From contig NZ_JAWDIX010000005.1 of assembly GCF_032380675.1 (NCBI RefSeq), forward strand, positions 62,001 to 126,000: a stretch of 64,000 bases of DNA, given 5' to 3'. The position numbers were made by a program, and so were the translations under genes. This DNA is from Anaerolentibacter hominis. Lineage in GTDB: Bacteria; Bacillota; Clostridia; Lachnospirales; Lachnospiraceae. Position 1 is the first letter of the stretch, and the number at the start of each line of letters is the position of its first letter. Below are positions 52,660-61,997 of this stretch, one piece after another. Under the pieces are notes generated by a model. It was not told where the DNA came from. It saw only the letters and a list, made by a program, of their open reading frames with translations, and did not search any database.

Positions 52660-53418
52660 ATGAGAAATATTAAACTGACGATAGAATACGATGGCTCCAG
52701 ATACGATGGATGGCAGAAACAGGCCGGACGGACGAACCGGCTGACCATTCAGGAGAAGATTGAAACTGTGCTGTCTAAAATGGAGAATGAATCCATCCAG
52801 CTTGTGGGCGCGGTGCGCACGGAATCAGGCGTGCATGCATACGCCCAGACAGCCAATTTCAAGACGAAATCCAAGATGAAGCCGTATGAAATAAAACATT
52901 ATCTGAACCGGTATCTGCCGAGGGATATTGCGGTCGTGGAGGCGGAGGATGTCCCTCTGCGTTTTCACAGTACCTTCTCCGTGGAATCGGCGGTGTACCA
53001 GTATAAGATTGTGATGGGAGAAGTAGCATCCGTTTTTGAACGGAAATACAGCTATTACAGTTTTCGCCCTCTGGATATAGATGCGATGAGGCAGGGAGCG
53101 AAAATTCTGATCGGAAAGCATGACCTGAAGGCATTTTCCGACAATCCCAGGATGAAGAAGTCCACGGTCAGAGAAATATATAACATTGACATTTACGGGG
53201 ACAAGGAAGAGATACTGATTACGATTCATGCAGATGATTTTTGGCCCGGCCTGGCGCGTATCCTCGTGGGAACTCTTCTGGAGATCGGACAGGGGAACAG
53301 GCGGCCGGAGGATCTTACGACGGTCATTGCATCGGGCGACCGAAGGAAGGCCGGAGAAGCCGCTGAGCCGCAGGGGCTGTTTTTGCAGGAGATACGGTAT
53401 AAGCAGACAGAAGAGTAA
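52660..53418 (+). CDS. truA: TruA-family tRNA pseudouridine synthase with Asp-to-Glu at the active site
   Basis: A 252-residue TruA homologue: KLTIEYDGSRYDGWQKQ at the N-terminus, catalytic loop GAVRTESGVHAYAQ near residue 55, and a C-terminal VGTLLEIGQG segment. TruA normally isomerises U38-40 of tRNA anticodon stems with an Asp in RTDxGVHA. Here that residue is Glu55 (codon GAA), and the usual FLxxMVR is FWPGLAR. The fold is kept but activity is doubtful or altered. Clostridia often carry more than one TruA, so a canonical copy probably exists elsewhere. Confidence 0.82.
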   Translation: MRNIKLTIEYDGSRYDGWQKQAGRTNRLTIQEKIETVLSKMENESIQLVGAVRTESGVHAYAQTANFKTKSKMKPYEIKHYLNRYLPRDIAVVEAEDVPLRFHSTFSVESAVYQYKIVMGEVASVFERKYSYYSFRPLDIDAMRQGAKILIGKHDLKAFSDNPRMKKSTVREIYNIDIYGDKEEILITIHADDFWPGLARILVGTLLEIGQGNRRPEDLTTVIASGDRRKAGEAAEPQGLFLQEIRYKQTEE

Positions 53419-53484
53419 GGGAAGCAACAGCACATCGGACTGACATGGATGCAGGGAATGTGCGTCAGAAAGAGGAGGAGAGCT

Positions 53485-54540
53485 TTGAAGACAAGAATAT
53501 GTCCGGTCTGTGATCAGCCGGTAAAGGGAAGGTATTGCCGTAACTGCCATAAGTTTGTAGATCCTGTGGAACTGGACGCTCATATTCATCTGAATGAACA
53601 GTGTACGCCGGATAATTATTTTGAGATACAGTTAGAAAATGATAAAATCAGGCAGGAGGAACGGCAGAAAAGCCTGAGTCAGAAGGCACAGGCCGCCGGA
53701 CCTCAGACAGGGAACCATAATCCTGACCCTGTTTACACCTATCAGCCGGGGCCTTCGGGTCATCCCTATGCCAATTCCCCCCAGAGGAATACGGTTTATA
53801 CAGGAGGGATGCCTGGAACACCGAAGAAAAAGAAGACGAATCCGATTGTCGTTATCATAGTCATACTGGTGCTGATTCAATTTCTGATTCCGATTATTAT
53901 CGGAATTACCTCCAGTATAAAAAAGGAGTCTATGGAAATTAATGCTCCCGTCACCGGTTTAGATGAAACGGAGGAAAAGCTCTGGGGAGATGAGGCAGAA
54001 GAAGATCCATGGAGTGATGATGCGTCAGAGTGGGATTATGTGGATCTGGACTATGACGAGATTCTGGAGCTGGGAGAGGCGGGAACCGGAACGGGCCATA
54101 TCCGTGCAGATGGAGCCGGACTGGCTGCAAAGATGGATAAAGCCCTTGGGAAAATGGATTTCACATGTGAAATGAGCACGGAGATGGATAATTATAAATC
54201 TGTGAAAAAAACCGGGGAAGAGGGATTTACATTTTTCTATAATTATGCGGACTGGTGGATCAGCGATACGGAATATGTAACGGTGGCCAGAGATTCCGTT
54301 ACGGATGAGCTGATCTACGTCATGATCAGTCTGGAAGATAAAGAGCAGGCGGATGAACTGCTGAAAATGGTGCTGGCGTATACGGAGGATGTATCGGAAC
54401 AGAAAGCAGGGAACCTGATCGAGTACGATTATGATTACGAAGCCGCGGGTCCGGACGGTGAATATATTGAGCTTGAGAACAGTTATCTGAGCCGTTATTA
54501 TATGGACGGTGTACATCGCTATTACATCGGCCCGAATTAG
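53485..54540 (+). CDS. Zinc-ribbon single-pass membrane protein of unknown function (TTG start)
   Basis: About 351 residues. An N-terminal zinc ribbon (CPVCDQPVKGRYCRNCHKFV) is followed by a Gln/Pro-rich linker, one transmembrane helix near residues 118-138 (VVIIVILVLIQFLIPIIIGI), a very acidic stretch (about 155-195) and a folded C-terminal domain outside the cell. I recognise no family for that domain. The start is placed at TTG 53485 behind AGAGGAGGAG; ATG 53458 has poorer spacing. The protein could be a sensor that links a cytosolic zinc module to the surface. Confidence 0.65.
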   Translation: MKTRICPVCDQPVKGRYCRNCHKFVDPVELDAHIHLNEQCTPDNYFEIQLENDKIRQEERQKSLSQKAQAAGPQTGNHNPDPVYTYQPGPSGHPYANSPQRNTVYTGGMPGTPKKKKTNPIVVIIVILVLIQFLIPIIIGITSSIKKESMEINAPVTGLDETEEKLWGDEAEEDPWSDDASEWDYVDLDYDEILELGEAGTGTGHIRADGAGLAAKMDKALGKMDFTCEMSTEMDNYKSVKKTGEEGFTFFYNYADWWISDTEYVTVARDSVTDELIYVMISLEDKEQADELLKMVLAYTEDVSEQKAGNLIEYDYDYEAAGPDGEYIELENSYLSRYYMDGVHRYYIGPN

Positions 54541-54560
54541 GAATGATATTGTATTAACTG

Positions 54561-54592
54561 GAAAAAGCGCCGTTTCGGCGCTTTTTCTTTTT
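54561..54592. terminator. Bidirectional terminator between zinc-ribbon protein and ribokinase genes
   Basis: A perfect 12-bp stem (54561-54572 with 54576-54587) with a TTT loop, followed by TTTTT on the plus strand and by AAAAA-derived T-rich sequence on the minus strand. Confidence 0.9.
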
Positions 54593-54609
54593 ATGATAGG
54601 GCAGACTTT

Positions 54610-55539
54610 TTATTCCCTGTGAGCTTCCAGGAACCGGTCTATGTCTTCCCTGTCCGGCATGGATGGAGTTGTCCCTAATTTCTGTACGGATAAAGCGGCC
54701 AGAGCGTTGGCAAAACGAGCTGCTTCCCACAGATCCATCCCTTCGGCAAGGCCGGCAACAAGACCGCCGTTAAAAGCGTCTCCGGCGCCTGTGGTATCAA
54801 TGGCATTCACACGAAAGGCAGGAAGAATCCCCCGGCGTTTTCCGTCATTTAGATAGACACCCCGGCTTCCAAGCGTAATCACTACTTCTTTTACACCCCG
54901 TGACATAAACCAGTCTGCCGCCTCATCGGCTTTTTCTTCATTTTCAATAGGTATGCCTGTCAAGATTTCGGCTTCCACCTCGTTGGGAGTAATCAGGTCG
55001 ATTTTCGACAGCAGTTCATCGGATACCGGCTGCACCGGCGCAGTATTTAAGATGACGGTCACACCCTTTTCATGGGCCATACGGATGATACGCTCCGTAG
55101 CGGAGACATTGGTTTCCAGCTGTGTGAGAAGATATCCCGTATCGTCAAGAAGCGGAGCGAGAGAGTCTACTTCCCTGTCCGTGATGGTGCTGCAGGCGCC
55201 GGGGAGTACGACGATTTCGTTCTGACTGGTAGTTTCATCCACCATGATAAGTGCGGCTCCTGTTTCCGAGTCCGGTGTGCTCAGGATATGGGTGGTATCC
55301 ATATGTAATTCGTTCATGGCGTCCAGGGCTACACCGGCGAACGTATCCTGCCCCAGTTTTGTCACCATGGTTACCAGGCCGCCTGCCTTATGGGCCGCCA
55401 CGCCCTGATTGAACCCTTTTCCGCCCGGGCCCATTTTAAACATGCTTCCCTTTACGGTTTCTCCAGGAACGGGAAGATGAGGGGCACGTCCCATCAGATC
55501 CACGACAAAACTTCCAAAAACCATAATATTTTTCTTCAC
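54610..55539 (-). CDS. rbsK: Ribokinase-type PfkB carbohydrate kinase
   Basis: ATP-dependent kinase for ribose or a related sugar, cytosolic, 309 residues. PfkB signature 1 (GPGGKGFNQGVAAHKAG, usually GGKGANQA) is near residue 37, and signature 2 with the catalytic Asp (DTTGAGDAFNGGLVAG) near 250. The Phe in place of Ala in the first motif is slightly unusual and may mark a different sugar. It stands alone, without rbs transporter genes. It is one of only two sugar-processing genes here not tied to the first operon. Confidence 0.85.
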   Translation of the reverse strand: MKKNIMVFGSFVVDLMGRAPHLPVPGETVKGSMFKMGPGGKGFNQGVAAHKAGGLVTMVTKLGQDTFAGVALDAMNELHMDTTHILSTPDSETGAALIMVDETTSQNEIVVLPGACSTITDREVDSLAPLLDDTGYLLTQLETNVSATERIIRMAHEKGVTVILNTAPVQPVSDELLSKIDLITPNEVEAEILTGIPIENEEKADEAADWFMSRGVKEVVITLGSRGVYLNDGKRRGILPAFRVNAIDTTGAGDAFNGGLVAGLAEGMDLWEAARFANALAALSVQKLGTTPSMPDREDIDRFLEAHRE

Positions 55540-55736
55540 TTTTTAAATCCTCCTTATACCGCATTGATAAACAGTCTGGCAGCAATGCTTTCTGTTTATG
55601 GTATCCCGGCTGCTTATGGGGAGAACAGCCGGAATGATCCGTGCGTAACCATTTCTTTAGTTCTATGTTAACATTTCCTGGTCATACCGTAAACATTTTT
55701 CATATGTATGCAGCTACTCGTTTTTATGCCTGTGTA

Positions 55737-56336
55737 TCAGGCTTTCTGTCTGGATTTTTTTAACGCTGTATACAGAAAAAATAGCAGGAGAAATAACAGC
55801 AGGACAAGAAGAAAAATATGGCTGTATTTTTCATAGTAGCTCTGCACAATCTTCCAGTTGGCTTTCAGATAATAGCCAAGCCCCATAAGGATGGTGTTCC
55901 AGACCGTAATGCCAATGAAGGAAGAAAAGAGAAAAACCGGATAGGGCTGCTTTAATGCTCCGGCCACAAAGGCTATGTAAGTACGGCATATCGGAATGAC
56001 ACGGCCGAAACAGACAGCCTTGGAACCATGTTTTTCAAATTTCGCGAAGGAAGATTCGATCCCTTTCCTGGAAGCGGGAAACTTTTCCTGGAGTTTATTC
56101 AGGAGTTTCTGACCTCCGAAACGGCCGATTGCAAAACAGATGGTTGTACCCAGAAGACCGGCGACCACGCTGACCGGAAGTATAAGAAAGAAGGAGAGGT
56201 TGCGCGTCGCGGCTACTGCTCCGGCTAACGGCAGGACAATCTCGCTGGATACCGGGAAACAGGCATATTCCAGGAGTATTAAGAGAAAAATGGCAGTCAG
56301 GCCGTACTGAAAGAAAAAAGTCGTGAAAAAGCTCAT
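55737..56336 (-). CDS. DedA/SNARE-associated-like membrane protein
   Basis: About 199 residues with a re-entrant and multi-helix layout typical of DedA proteins, which flip lipids such as undecaprenyl phosphate or phosphatidylethanolamine. Visible hallmarks are EYACFPVSSEIVLPLAGA near the N-terminus and FGRVIPICRTYIAFVAGAL near residue 112, including the conserved Arg residues. I prefer ATG 56336; a GTG at 56354 is in frame. The gene is not obviously in an operon. Confidence 0.85.
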   Translation of the reverse strand: MSFFTTFFFQYGLTAIFLLILLEYACFPVSSEIVLPLAGAVAATRNLSFFLILPVSVVAGLLGTTICFAIGRFGGQKLLNKLQEKFPASRKGIESSFAKFEKHGSKAVCFGRVIPICRTYIAFVAGALKQPYPVFLFSSFIGITVWNTILMGLGYYLKANWKIVQSYYEKYSHIFLLVLLLFLLLFFLYTALKKSRQKA

Positions 56337-56431
56337 AGACGATTTACCCCACACTGATTTTATGTTCCATTTTATGAATAATCCGGGAAGTTATGTATAT
56401 ACATAGCCCAGGGACGTGCTATTTTACAGAC

Positions 56432-56460
56432 TTGACATAGAATTAACATATTGATACTGT
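56432..56460 (+). promoter_or_regulatory. Promoter of the L,D-transpeptidase gene
   Basis: TTGACA (56432-56437) and TACTGT (56455-56460), 17 bp apart. The leader is about 130 bases and holds a CTGC-GGGA/TTCC-TGCAG hairpin (about 56499-56521) and a CCGG/CCGG hairpin (about 56540-56558); I do not recognise a riboswitch class. Confidence 0.65.
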
Positions 56461-56594
56461 ATAAAAGTACATAAAAATAGAAACAAGCGTATGCCCATCT
56501 GCGGGAGAGACTTTCCTGCAGGCGGAGGCCCTGAAATGGACCGGCAGTTTTTGACCGGAGGATATTGCAGGGAATTGGAAATTAGGAGATCACA

Positions 56595-57992
56595 ATGACT
56601 AAGACAAAGAGACCAGTTACGAAAGCAATTTTAATCGCGGCGTTTCTTCTCACGCTCGGCTTTTTATTCGGCCGTCCTGCGGTAAGTGAGGCAGCAGAGA
56701 AACCGTATATGATTAAAGTAAATAAGCAAAAGAATTGTGTCACAGTCTACGAAAAAGATGAAAAAGGGAAATATACGGTACCGGTGAAGGCCATGATCTG
56801 TTCCGGGGGCAGCGACACTCCGGTGGGGACATTCAACACACTGAATAAATACAGATGGCAGCTGATGGTGGAGGACGTGTGGTCACAGTATGCCACCAGA
56901 ATTACGGGAAGTATTCTGTTTCATTCTGTCTGGTATTATTACAGAGACCCTTCCACGCTGTCAGCCAGGCAGTACAATAATCTGGGGAAAACGGTTTCAC
57001 ACGGGTGTATCCGGCTGACCTGCGAGGATGCCAAGTGGATTTATGACAACTGTCCGCTGGGAACTAAAGTCATAATCTATAATTCCAGCATCGACGGCCC
57101 TCTGGGAAGACCTGAGGCGATCAAGCTGCCGCTGTCGACCGGCTGGGACCCAACCGATACGACAAATAAGAGTAATCCTTGGAATGATAAGAAGCCCACG
57201 ATTTCAGGCGCGAAAAATACGACAGTGAAGTACGGAGCCAAAGTTGACCTGAAAAAGGGAGTGACAGCCAAATCCACGACTGGGTTTGGCATCACTTCAG
57301 ACATCAAGGTTAAAGGTAAAGTAGATACCAAGTCGCCGGGAAAATATAAGATTACCTATTCAGTGACCGATTTGCTGGGCCGGACGGCGAAGAAAACCGT
57401 AACCTGGACGGTAGAGGACAACCGGTATATCCCGGTAATCAGCGGGGTTGGGGCTAAGGCCTATATTGACGGAGATACAGAGCTGACGAAGGATGTGGCG
57501 CTGGAGGGCGTTACCGCAACGATTGACGGCAAGAAGGTGGCCGCATCCAAGATTAAGGTGACCATTAAAGAGAAGAAGGAAGATATATATACGGTCACTT
57601 ATTCTGTGACGGGGCCCAAAGGCCAGGTGACAAAGAAAACATCCACGTTCTACATTGACCGGGAGGCGCCGGAGCTCTTTGGAGTTATGGATCTGTACAT
57701 GGGCTCCAAGGAACTGAAGCAGTATCTGAAGGACGGAAATCTGGAAGAGTTCATGATGGAGGGTATCACTGCCGAAGATAACCTCTCCAAGATGTCTCCT
57801 GCAAGGATTTTCCCGGAATGGTCCTACGAAGCAGATGACATTATTCTGTGTACCTATACTGTTTCCGATGATGCCGGGAATACTACGGAGGCAACCTGCC
57901 GGATTTATCTGGACGGGGCGGAGGAACGGGCGGACGCAGATAAGTCTCCCGAAGAACAGCCGGGCGGAAAAGAAAAGCAGCCGGAGTCATAG
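56595..57992 (+). CDS. Secreted L,D-transpeptidase (YkuD) with Ig-like repeats
   Basis: A 465-residue exported enzyme that forms 3-3 cross-links in peptidoglycan or attaches proteins to it. A signal peptide occupies 1-33 (basic start, hydrophobic core, VSEAAEKP cleavage region). The YkuD domain runs about 35-165 with the catalytic motif SHGCIRL (Cys138). Three bacterial Ig-like or cadherin-like beta repeats follow (about 195-270, 280-355 and 360-440), and a Pro/Glu/Lys-rich tail. AGGAGATC precedes the ATG. It is monocistronic, with its own promoter. Confidence 0.9.
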   Translation: MTKTKRPVTKAILIAAFLLTLGFLFGRPAVSEAAEKPYMIKVNKQKNCVTVYEKDEKGKYTVPVKAMICSGGSDTPVGTFNTLNKYRWQLMVEDVWSQYATRITGSILFHSVWYYYRDPSTLSARQYNNLGKTVSHGCIRLTCEDAKWIYDNCPLGTKVIIYNSSIDGPLGRPEAIKLPLSTGWDPTDTTNKSNPWNDKKPTISGAKNTTVKYGAKVDLKKGVTAKSTTGFGITSDIKVKGKVDTKSPGKYKITYSVTDLLGRTAKKTVTWTVEDNRYIPVISGVGAKAYIDGDTELTKDVALEGVTATIDGKKVAASKIKVTIKEKKEDIYTVTYSVTGPKGQVTKKTSTFYIDREAPELFGVMDLYMGSKELKQYLKDGNLEEFMMEGITAEDNLSKMSPARIFPEWSYEADDIILCTYTVSDDAGNTTEATCRIYLDGAEERADADKSPEEQPGGKEKQPES

Positions 57993-58008
57993 AAACGGCT
58001 CAGGGGTC

Positions 58009-58036
58009 TTGACAAAAACAAGATCTATGATAGAAT
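58009..58036 (+). promoter_or_regulatory. Promoter of the leuS T-box transcript
   Basis: TTGACA (58009-58014) and TAGAAT (58031-58036), 16 bp apart. Transcription would begin near 58043, directly ahead of the T-box leader. Confidence 0.75.
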
Positions 58037-58042
58037 AAACAT

Positions 58043-58390
58043 CAGCAAAAACGGCGCCCATGTGCCTTCGGCATATGGGCGTTACTATTCCAAAAGAAAA
58101 AGGTAACGAGAAGGAAGAGTAAGAGACAGGCACTTTCAGAGAGCTGCCGGACGGTGTGAGGCAGCAGATCGTTTGACTCCCAACTGGCCTTCGAACCTCC
58201 GGACTGAACGTGACAGTATGTTTTATCAGTGATTAAAGCTGGTATGCAGGGTTATTAAGTCTGGACGTATCCCGCGTTAAGGGCGTGAGCGTACAGTACA
58301 GGTGCTTTTGTGCGGCATGTACTGTGAAGTAGAGTGGTACCGCGAAGTAAAACCTTCGTCTCTATCGGATAGAGATGGGGGATTTTTTTG
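58043..58390 (+). ncRNA. T-box leader controlling leuS
   Basis: The canonical T-box AGAGTGGTACCGCG is at 58331-58344. The terminator that competes with it, TCTCTAT/ATAGAGA extended by G-U pairs, is followed by seven T (58359-58389). Stem I is closed by GAAGG (about 58110-58114) with CCTTC (58188-58192). Opposite the GAGTAAG loop, CTC at 58177-58179 is the best specifier candidate and is a leucine codon, which fits the downstream gene. An additional 11-bp hairpin (58056-58080) precedes stem I. Uncharged tRNA-Leu would stabilise the antiterminator and switch leuS on. Confidence 0.92.
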
Positions 58391-58417
58391 TTTTCATACG
58401 TTGAAATGGAGGAAAAA

Positions 58418-60829
58418 ATGGCTAAGACATACAACCACAAAGAGGTAGAGAAAAAGTGGCGGGAAAAATGGGAAAATGACCCGATTAATGTGAACGATGG
58501 AAAGAAACCGAAGTATTACTGCCTGGATATGTTTCCGTATCCGTCCGGCAGCGGCCTGCATGTAGGACACTGGAGAGGATATGTCATCAGCGATGTGTGG
58601 AGCCGTTACAAATTGTTAAACGGCTATTATATCATTCATCCAATGGGCTGGGACGCATTCGGTCTTCCGGCGGAAAACTATGCGATCAAGATGGGTGTAC
58701 ATCCGGCCAAATCCACGGCAGACAATATTGCCAATATCAAGAGACAGATTCAGGAAATCGCGGCAATCTATGACTGGGATATGGAAGTGAATACGACAGA
58801 CCCCGATTTCTATAAATGGACACAGTGGATCTTTGTAAAGATGTTCAAAGCCGGCCTCGCTTATGAGAAAGAGATGCCGATCAACTGGTGTCCGTCCTGT
58901 AAGACAGGACTTGCCAATGAGGAAGTTGTGAACGGCTGCTGTGAGCGCTGCGGTGCTCCGGTTACCAAAAAGAATTTAAGACAGTGGATGTTAAAGATTA
59001 CAGCCTATGCAGACCGTCTGCTGGCAGATCTGGACAAGCTGGACTGGCCGGAGAAGGTTAAGAAAATGCAGACCGACTGGATCGGCAAGAGCCACGGCGC
59101 GGAAATTGACTTTGAAGTGAAGGGCCGTGAGGAGAAGATCCGCGTTTACACCACCAGACCGGATACCTTGTACGGCGCAACCTTTATGGTTCTGGCTCCG
59201 GAGCATGCCATGGCCAAAGGCCTGGCAACGGATGACAACAGAGCGGCTGTGGAAGATTATATTTATAAGGCTTCCATGAAGTCCAGCGTGGACCGTCTTC
59301 AGGATAAAGAAAAGACCGGTGTGTTCACCGGAAGCTATGCGGTTAACCCGATGAACAATGAGCTGATCCCGATCTGGCTTTCCGACTATGTACTGGCTGA
59401 TTATGGTACCGGTGCGATCATGTGCGTTCCGGCACACGACGACCGTGACTTTGAATTTGCCACGAAATTTAATATTCCGATTATCCAGGTAATTGCCGAA
59501 GAGGGAAAAGAGAACGAAACGCTGACGGAAGCTTATACCGGTGCGGGTGTGATGGTGAATTCAGGTGACTGGACCGGAAGAAACTCGGAGGAACTGAAAA
59601 AAGAGGCTCCTTTCATCATGGAAGAGAGGGGAATCGGCAAGGCGACCACAAACTACAAACTGCGTGACTGGGTCTTCTCCAGACAGCGCTACTGGGGCGA
59701 GCCGATCCCGATTATTCATTGTCCTCACTGCGGTGCTGTGCCTGTACCGGAGGAAGAACTGCCGTTACTTCTTCCTGAGGTGGATTCCTACCAGCCTACA
59801 GGAACAGGGGAATCGCCGTTAGCAGATATTGAAGACTGGGTAAATACCACCTGTCCTGTCTGCGGCGCACCTGCAAAACGGGAGACAAATACCATGCCTC
59901 AGTGGGCGGGTTCCTCCTGGTATTTCCTGCGCTATGTGGACAGTAAAAATAAGGAGGAGCTGGTTTCCAGAGAAAAAGCAGACAAGCTGCTTCCGGTAGA
60001 TATGTATATCGGCGGTGTGGAACATGCCGTACTCCATCTGCTTTATTCCCGGTTCTATACCAAGTTCCTGTGCGATATCGGCGCCATTGATTTTGACGAG
60101 CCATTTGTCAAACTGTTCAATCAGGGTATGATCACCGGCAAAAACGGTATCAAGATGAGCAAGTCCAAGGGAAATGTTGTGTCCCCGGATGATCTGGTAA
60201 GGGATTATGGCTGTGACTCACTGCGTATGTATGAACTGTTTGTAGGTCCGCCGGAACTGGATTCCGAGTGGGATGAACGGGGAATCGAGGGTGTGAACCG
60301 TTTCCTGAACCGGTTCTGGAATCTGGTTAATGACAACCTGGGCAAGAATATTCCTGCTTCCAAGGAAATGTTAAAGGTACGCCACAGAATGATTAACGAT
60401 ATCACGAGCCGTCTGGATAACTTCAGCCTGAACACGGTAGTCAGCGGTTTTATGGAGTACAATAACAAGATGATTGATCTGGCCAAGAAAGAGGGCGGGA
60501 TTGATCAGGAGACACTGGAAACCGCGGTGATCCTTCTGGCTCCATTTGCCCCTCACGTGAGTGAGGAACTCTGGGAGAGACTGGGCCACAGCACAAGTGT
60601 ATTTACACAGCGCTGGCCGGAGCACGATGAAGAGATGATGAAGGACGATGAGATTGAAATCGCTGTTCAGATCAACGGAAAGACCAAGGGCGTTATCTCC
60701 GTGGCTGCGGATGCTGCCAAGGATGCTGTTCTGGCTGCTGCAAAAGAGGCAATCGCGGATAAGCTTACCGGTAATGTGGTGAAAGAAATCTATGTGCCGG
60801 GCAGAATTGTGAATATTGTAATGAAGTAA
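58418..60829 (+). CDS. leuS: Leucyl-tRNA synthetase
   Basis: Class I synthetase charging tRNA-Leu; 803 residues. It has the HIGH-type motif PYPSGSGLHVGHW near residue 40, a zinc module CPSCKTG...CCERCG near 155, the CP1 editing domain (about 220-400, TTRPDTLYGATF and DDRDFEFA), the KMSKS motif (GIKMSKSKGNVV near 575), and a C-terminal anticodon-binding domain. ATG 58418 follows GGAGG by five bases; an in-frame start at 58388 lies in the terminator. Controlled by the T-box immediately upstream. Confidence 0.97.
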   Translation: MAKTYNHKEVEKKWREKWENDPINVNDGKKPKYYCLDMFPYPSGSGLHVGHWRGYVISDVWSRYKLLNGYYIIHPMGWDAFGLPAENYAIKMGVHPAKSTADNIANIKRQIQEIAAIYDWDMEVNTTDPDFYKWTQWIFVKMFKAGLAYEKEMPINWCPSCKTGLANEEVVNGCCERCGAPVTKKNLRQWMLKITAYADRLLADLDKLDWPEKVKKMQTDWIGKSHGAEIDFEVKGREEKIRVYTTRPDTLYGATFMVLAPEHAMAKGLATDDNRAAVEDYIYKASMKSSVDRLQDKEKTGVFTGSYAVNPMNNELIPIWLSDYVLADYGTGAIMCVPAHDDRDFEFATKFNIPIIQVIAEEGKENETLTEAYTGAGVMVNSGDWTGRNSEELKKEAPFIMEERGIGKATTNYKLRDWVFSRQRYWGEPIPIIHCPHCGAVPVPEEELPLLLPEVDSYQPTGTGESPLADIEDWVNTTCPVCGAPAKRETNTMPQWAGSSWYFLRYVDSKNKEELVSREKADKLLPVDMYIGGVEHAVLHLLYSRFYTKFLCDIGAIDFDEPFVKLFNQGMITGKNGIKMSKSKGNVVSPDDLVRDYGCDSLRMYELFVGPPELDSEWDERGIEGVNRFLNRFWNLVNDNLGKNIPASKEMLKVRHRMINDITSRLDNFSLNTVVSGFMEYNNKMIDLAKKEGGIDQETLETAVILLAPFAPHVSEELWERLGHSTSVFTQRWPEHDEEMMKDDEIEIAVQINGKTKGVISVAADAAKDAVLAAAKEAIADKLTGNVVKEIYVPGRIVNIVMK

Positions 60830-60877
60830 TAGGATTAGGGCGTCAAAAGCACTATAATCGTAATAGAGGAAATAAAC

Positions 60878-60919
60878 AAACCCAGCGTGGGCGTTTTTCA
60901 TTGCCCCACGCTGGGTTTT
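60878..60919 (+). terminator. Intrinsic terminator after leuS
   Basis: A 15-bp stem with one bulged C (60878-60892 with 60903-60918) and a ten-base loop that itself contains TTTTT, followed by TTTTG. Confidence 0.85.
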
Positions 60920-61057
60920 GACTGTCATACAATGTAGTTTTGGCTTATTAATTAAGCTCTGCATTACACAGCTCTGCAAGAGGAGTTGCCTGTCCCTTCA
61001 TATTCAACCGTGGTGTGCCCATGTGTATCGGCGCGAGACTAAAGTGAGGTGATATTT

Positions 61058-61897
61058 ATGTCCCAGTCAAGAAGAGAATTGATAAATCAAAGCATTGATT
61101 ATATTCTCCAAAATATAACGGAAAACTTAACGGTAAAAAATGTAGCGGACCATTTCCACTATTCAGAATACTATTTTGGGAGAATTTTTAAAGACGAAAC
61201 TGGAGAGACCGTGTATGCTTTTATGAAACGGCTTAAAATGGATCAGAGCGCCATAGATATGAAATTAAAATACGATGAGAGCATTACAAATATCGGTTTG
61301 TACTATGGATATTCCCCTTCCAATTACAGTTCTGCGTTTAAAAAACATCACGCTGCTTCCCCGGCGCAGTTTCGTAAATCCGCCAATGTGGGGAGTGTTG
61401 TTAACCCCTTTTGTCCTGCGAGGGTTGATGTCTTTGAAGCTTTTGGATTCTATAACGATAAAATAAGAATAGATGAAATGGAGCAGATACGTGTACTCTA
61501 TCGAAGACTGATCGGGAATTATTCTGATATAAAGGATGCGTGGATCAAGATGCTGGATGACTATAAAAGCTATATTCATGCCAGCACATGGATGCTTGAG
61601 AAGTTTTACGATGATCCATCCATTGCATCCAACAGCGGCTGTATCTGCGATCTATGCCTGTCGGCAGACGAGGATTGTGAACTGGAGAATGTGGCGGTAA
61701 TAAAAGGAGGAAAATTTGCCATATACCGTTTTGAGGGGAACATATCGGATATATTTCGTGCGGTACAAGGAGTTTTCAGTATCTGGCTGCCCAGGAGCGG
61801 CTATGAGATGAGCGAAAGATATGGGTTAAATATCTACAGAAAAACAGATTTCGAGCATAATTTAGTTGTCATGGATTTGTGTATCCCTATCCGATAG
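61058..61897 (+). CDS. AraC-family regulator with GyrI-like ligand domain
   Basis: A 279-residue regulator with two N-terminal AraC helix-turn-helices (residues 1-105; TVKNVADHFHYSEYYFGRIFKDETGETVYAFMKRL in parts, and YGYSPSNYSSAFKKHHAASPAQFRK) and a C-terminal GyrI-like effector domain (about 115-279), as in Rob and other multidrug-responsive regulators. The order, DNA-binding domain first, is the Rob/SoxS type. ATG 61058 is placed after GTGAGGTG. The next gene is co-oriented 100 bases downstream and may be a target. Confidence 0.87.
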   Translation: MSQSRRELINQSIDYILQNITENLTVKNVADHFHYSEYYFGRIFKDETGETVYAFMKRLKMDQSAIDMKLKYDESITNIGLYYGYSPSNYSSAFKKHHAASPAQFRKSANVGSVVNPFCPARVDVFEAFGFYNDKIRIDEMEQIRVLYRRLIGNYSDIKDAWIKMLDDYKSYIHASTWMLEKFYDDPSIASNSGCICDLCLSADEDCELENVAVIKGGKFAIYRFEGNISDIFRAVQGVFSIWLPRSGYEMSERYGLNIYRKTDFEHNLVVMDLCIPIR

Positions 61898-61997
61898 AGC
61901 AGGAATTCAGAAGTATTAGCCGGAAGGTTTCGCTATAATAAAAGCTGAAATGAATAACTGGTCAATTGGAGAGTACTAAGTCAGAGGGAGGACAAAT

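Noticed and set aside
56461..56594. c-di-AMP, glycine or SAM riboswitch before the L,D-transpeptidase gene
   Set aside because: The hairpins do not show the conserved core sequences of these classes that I know.
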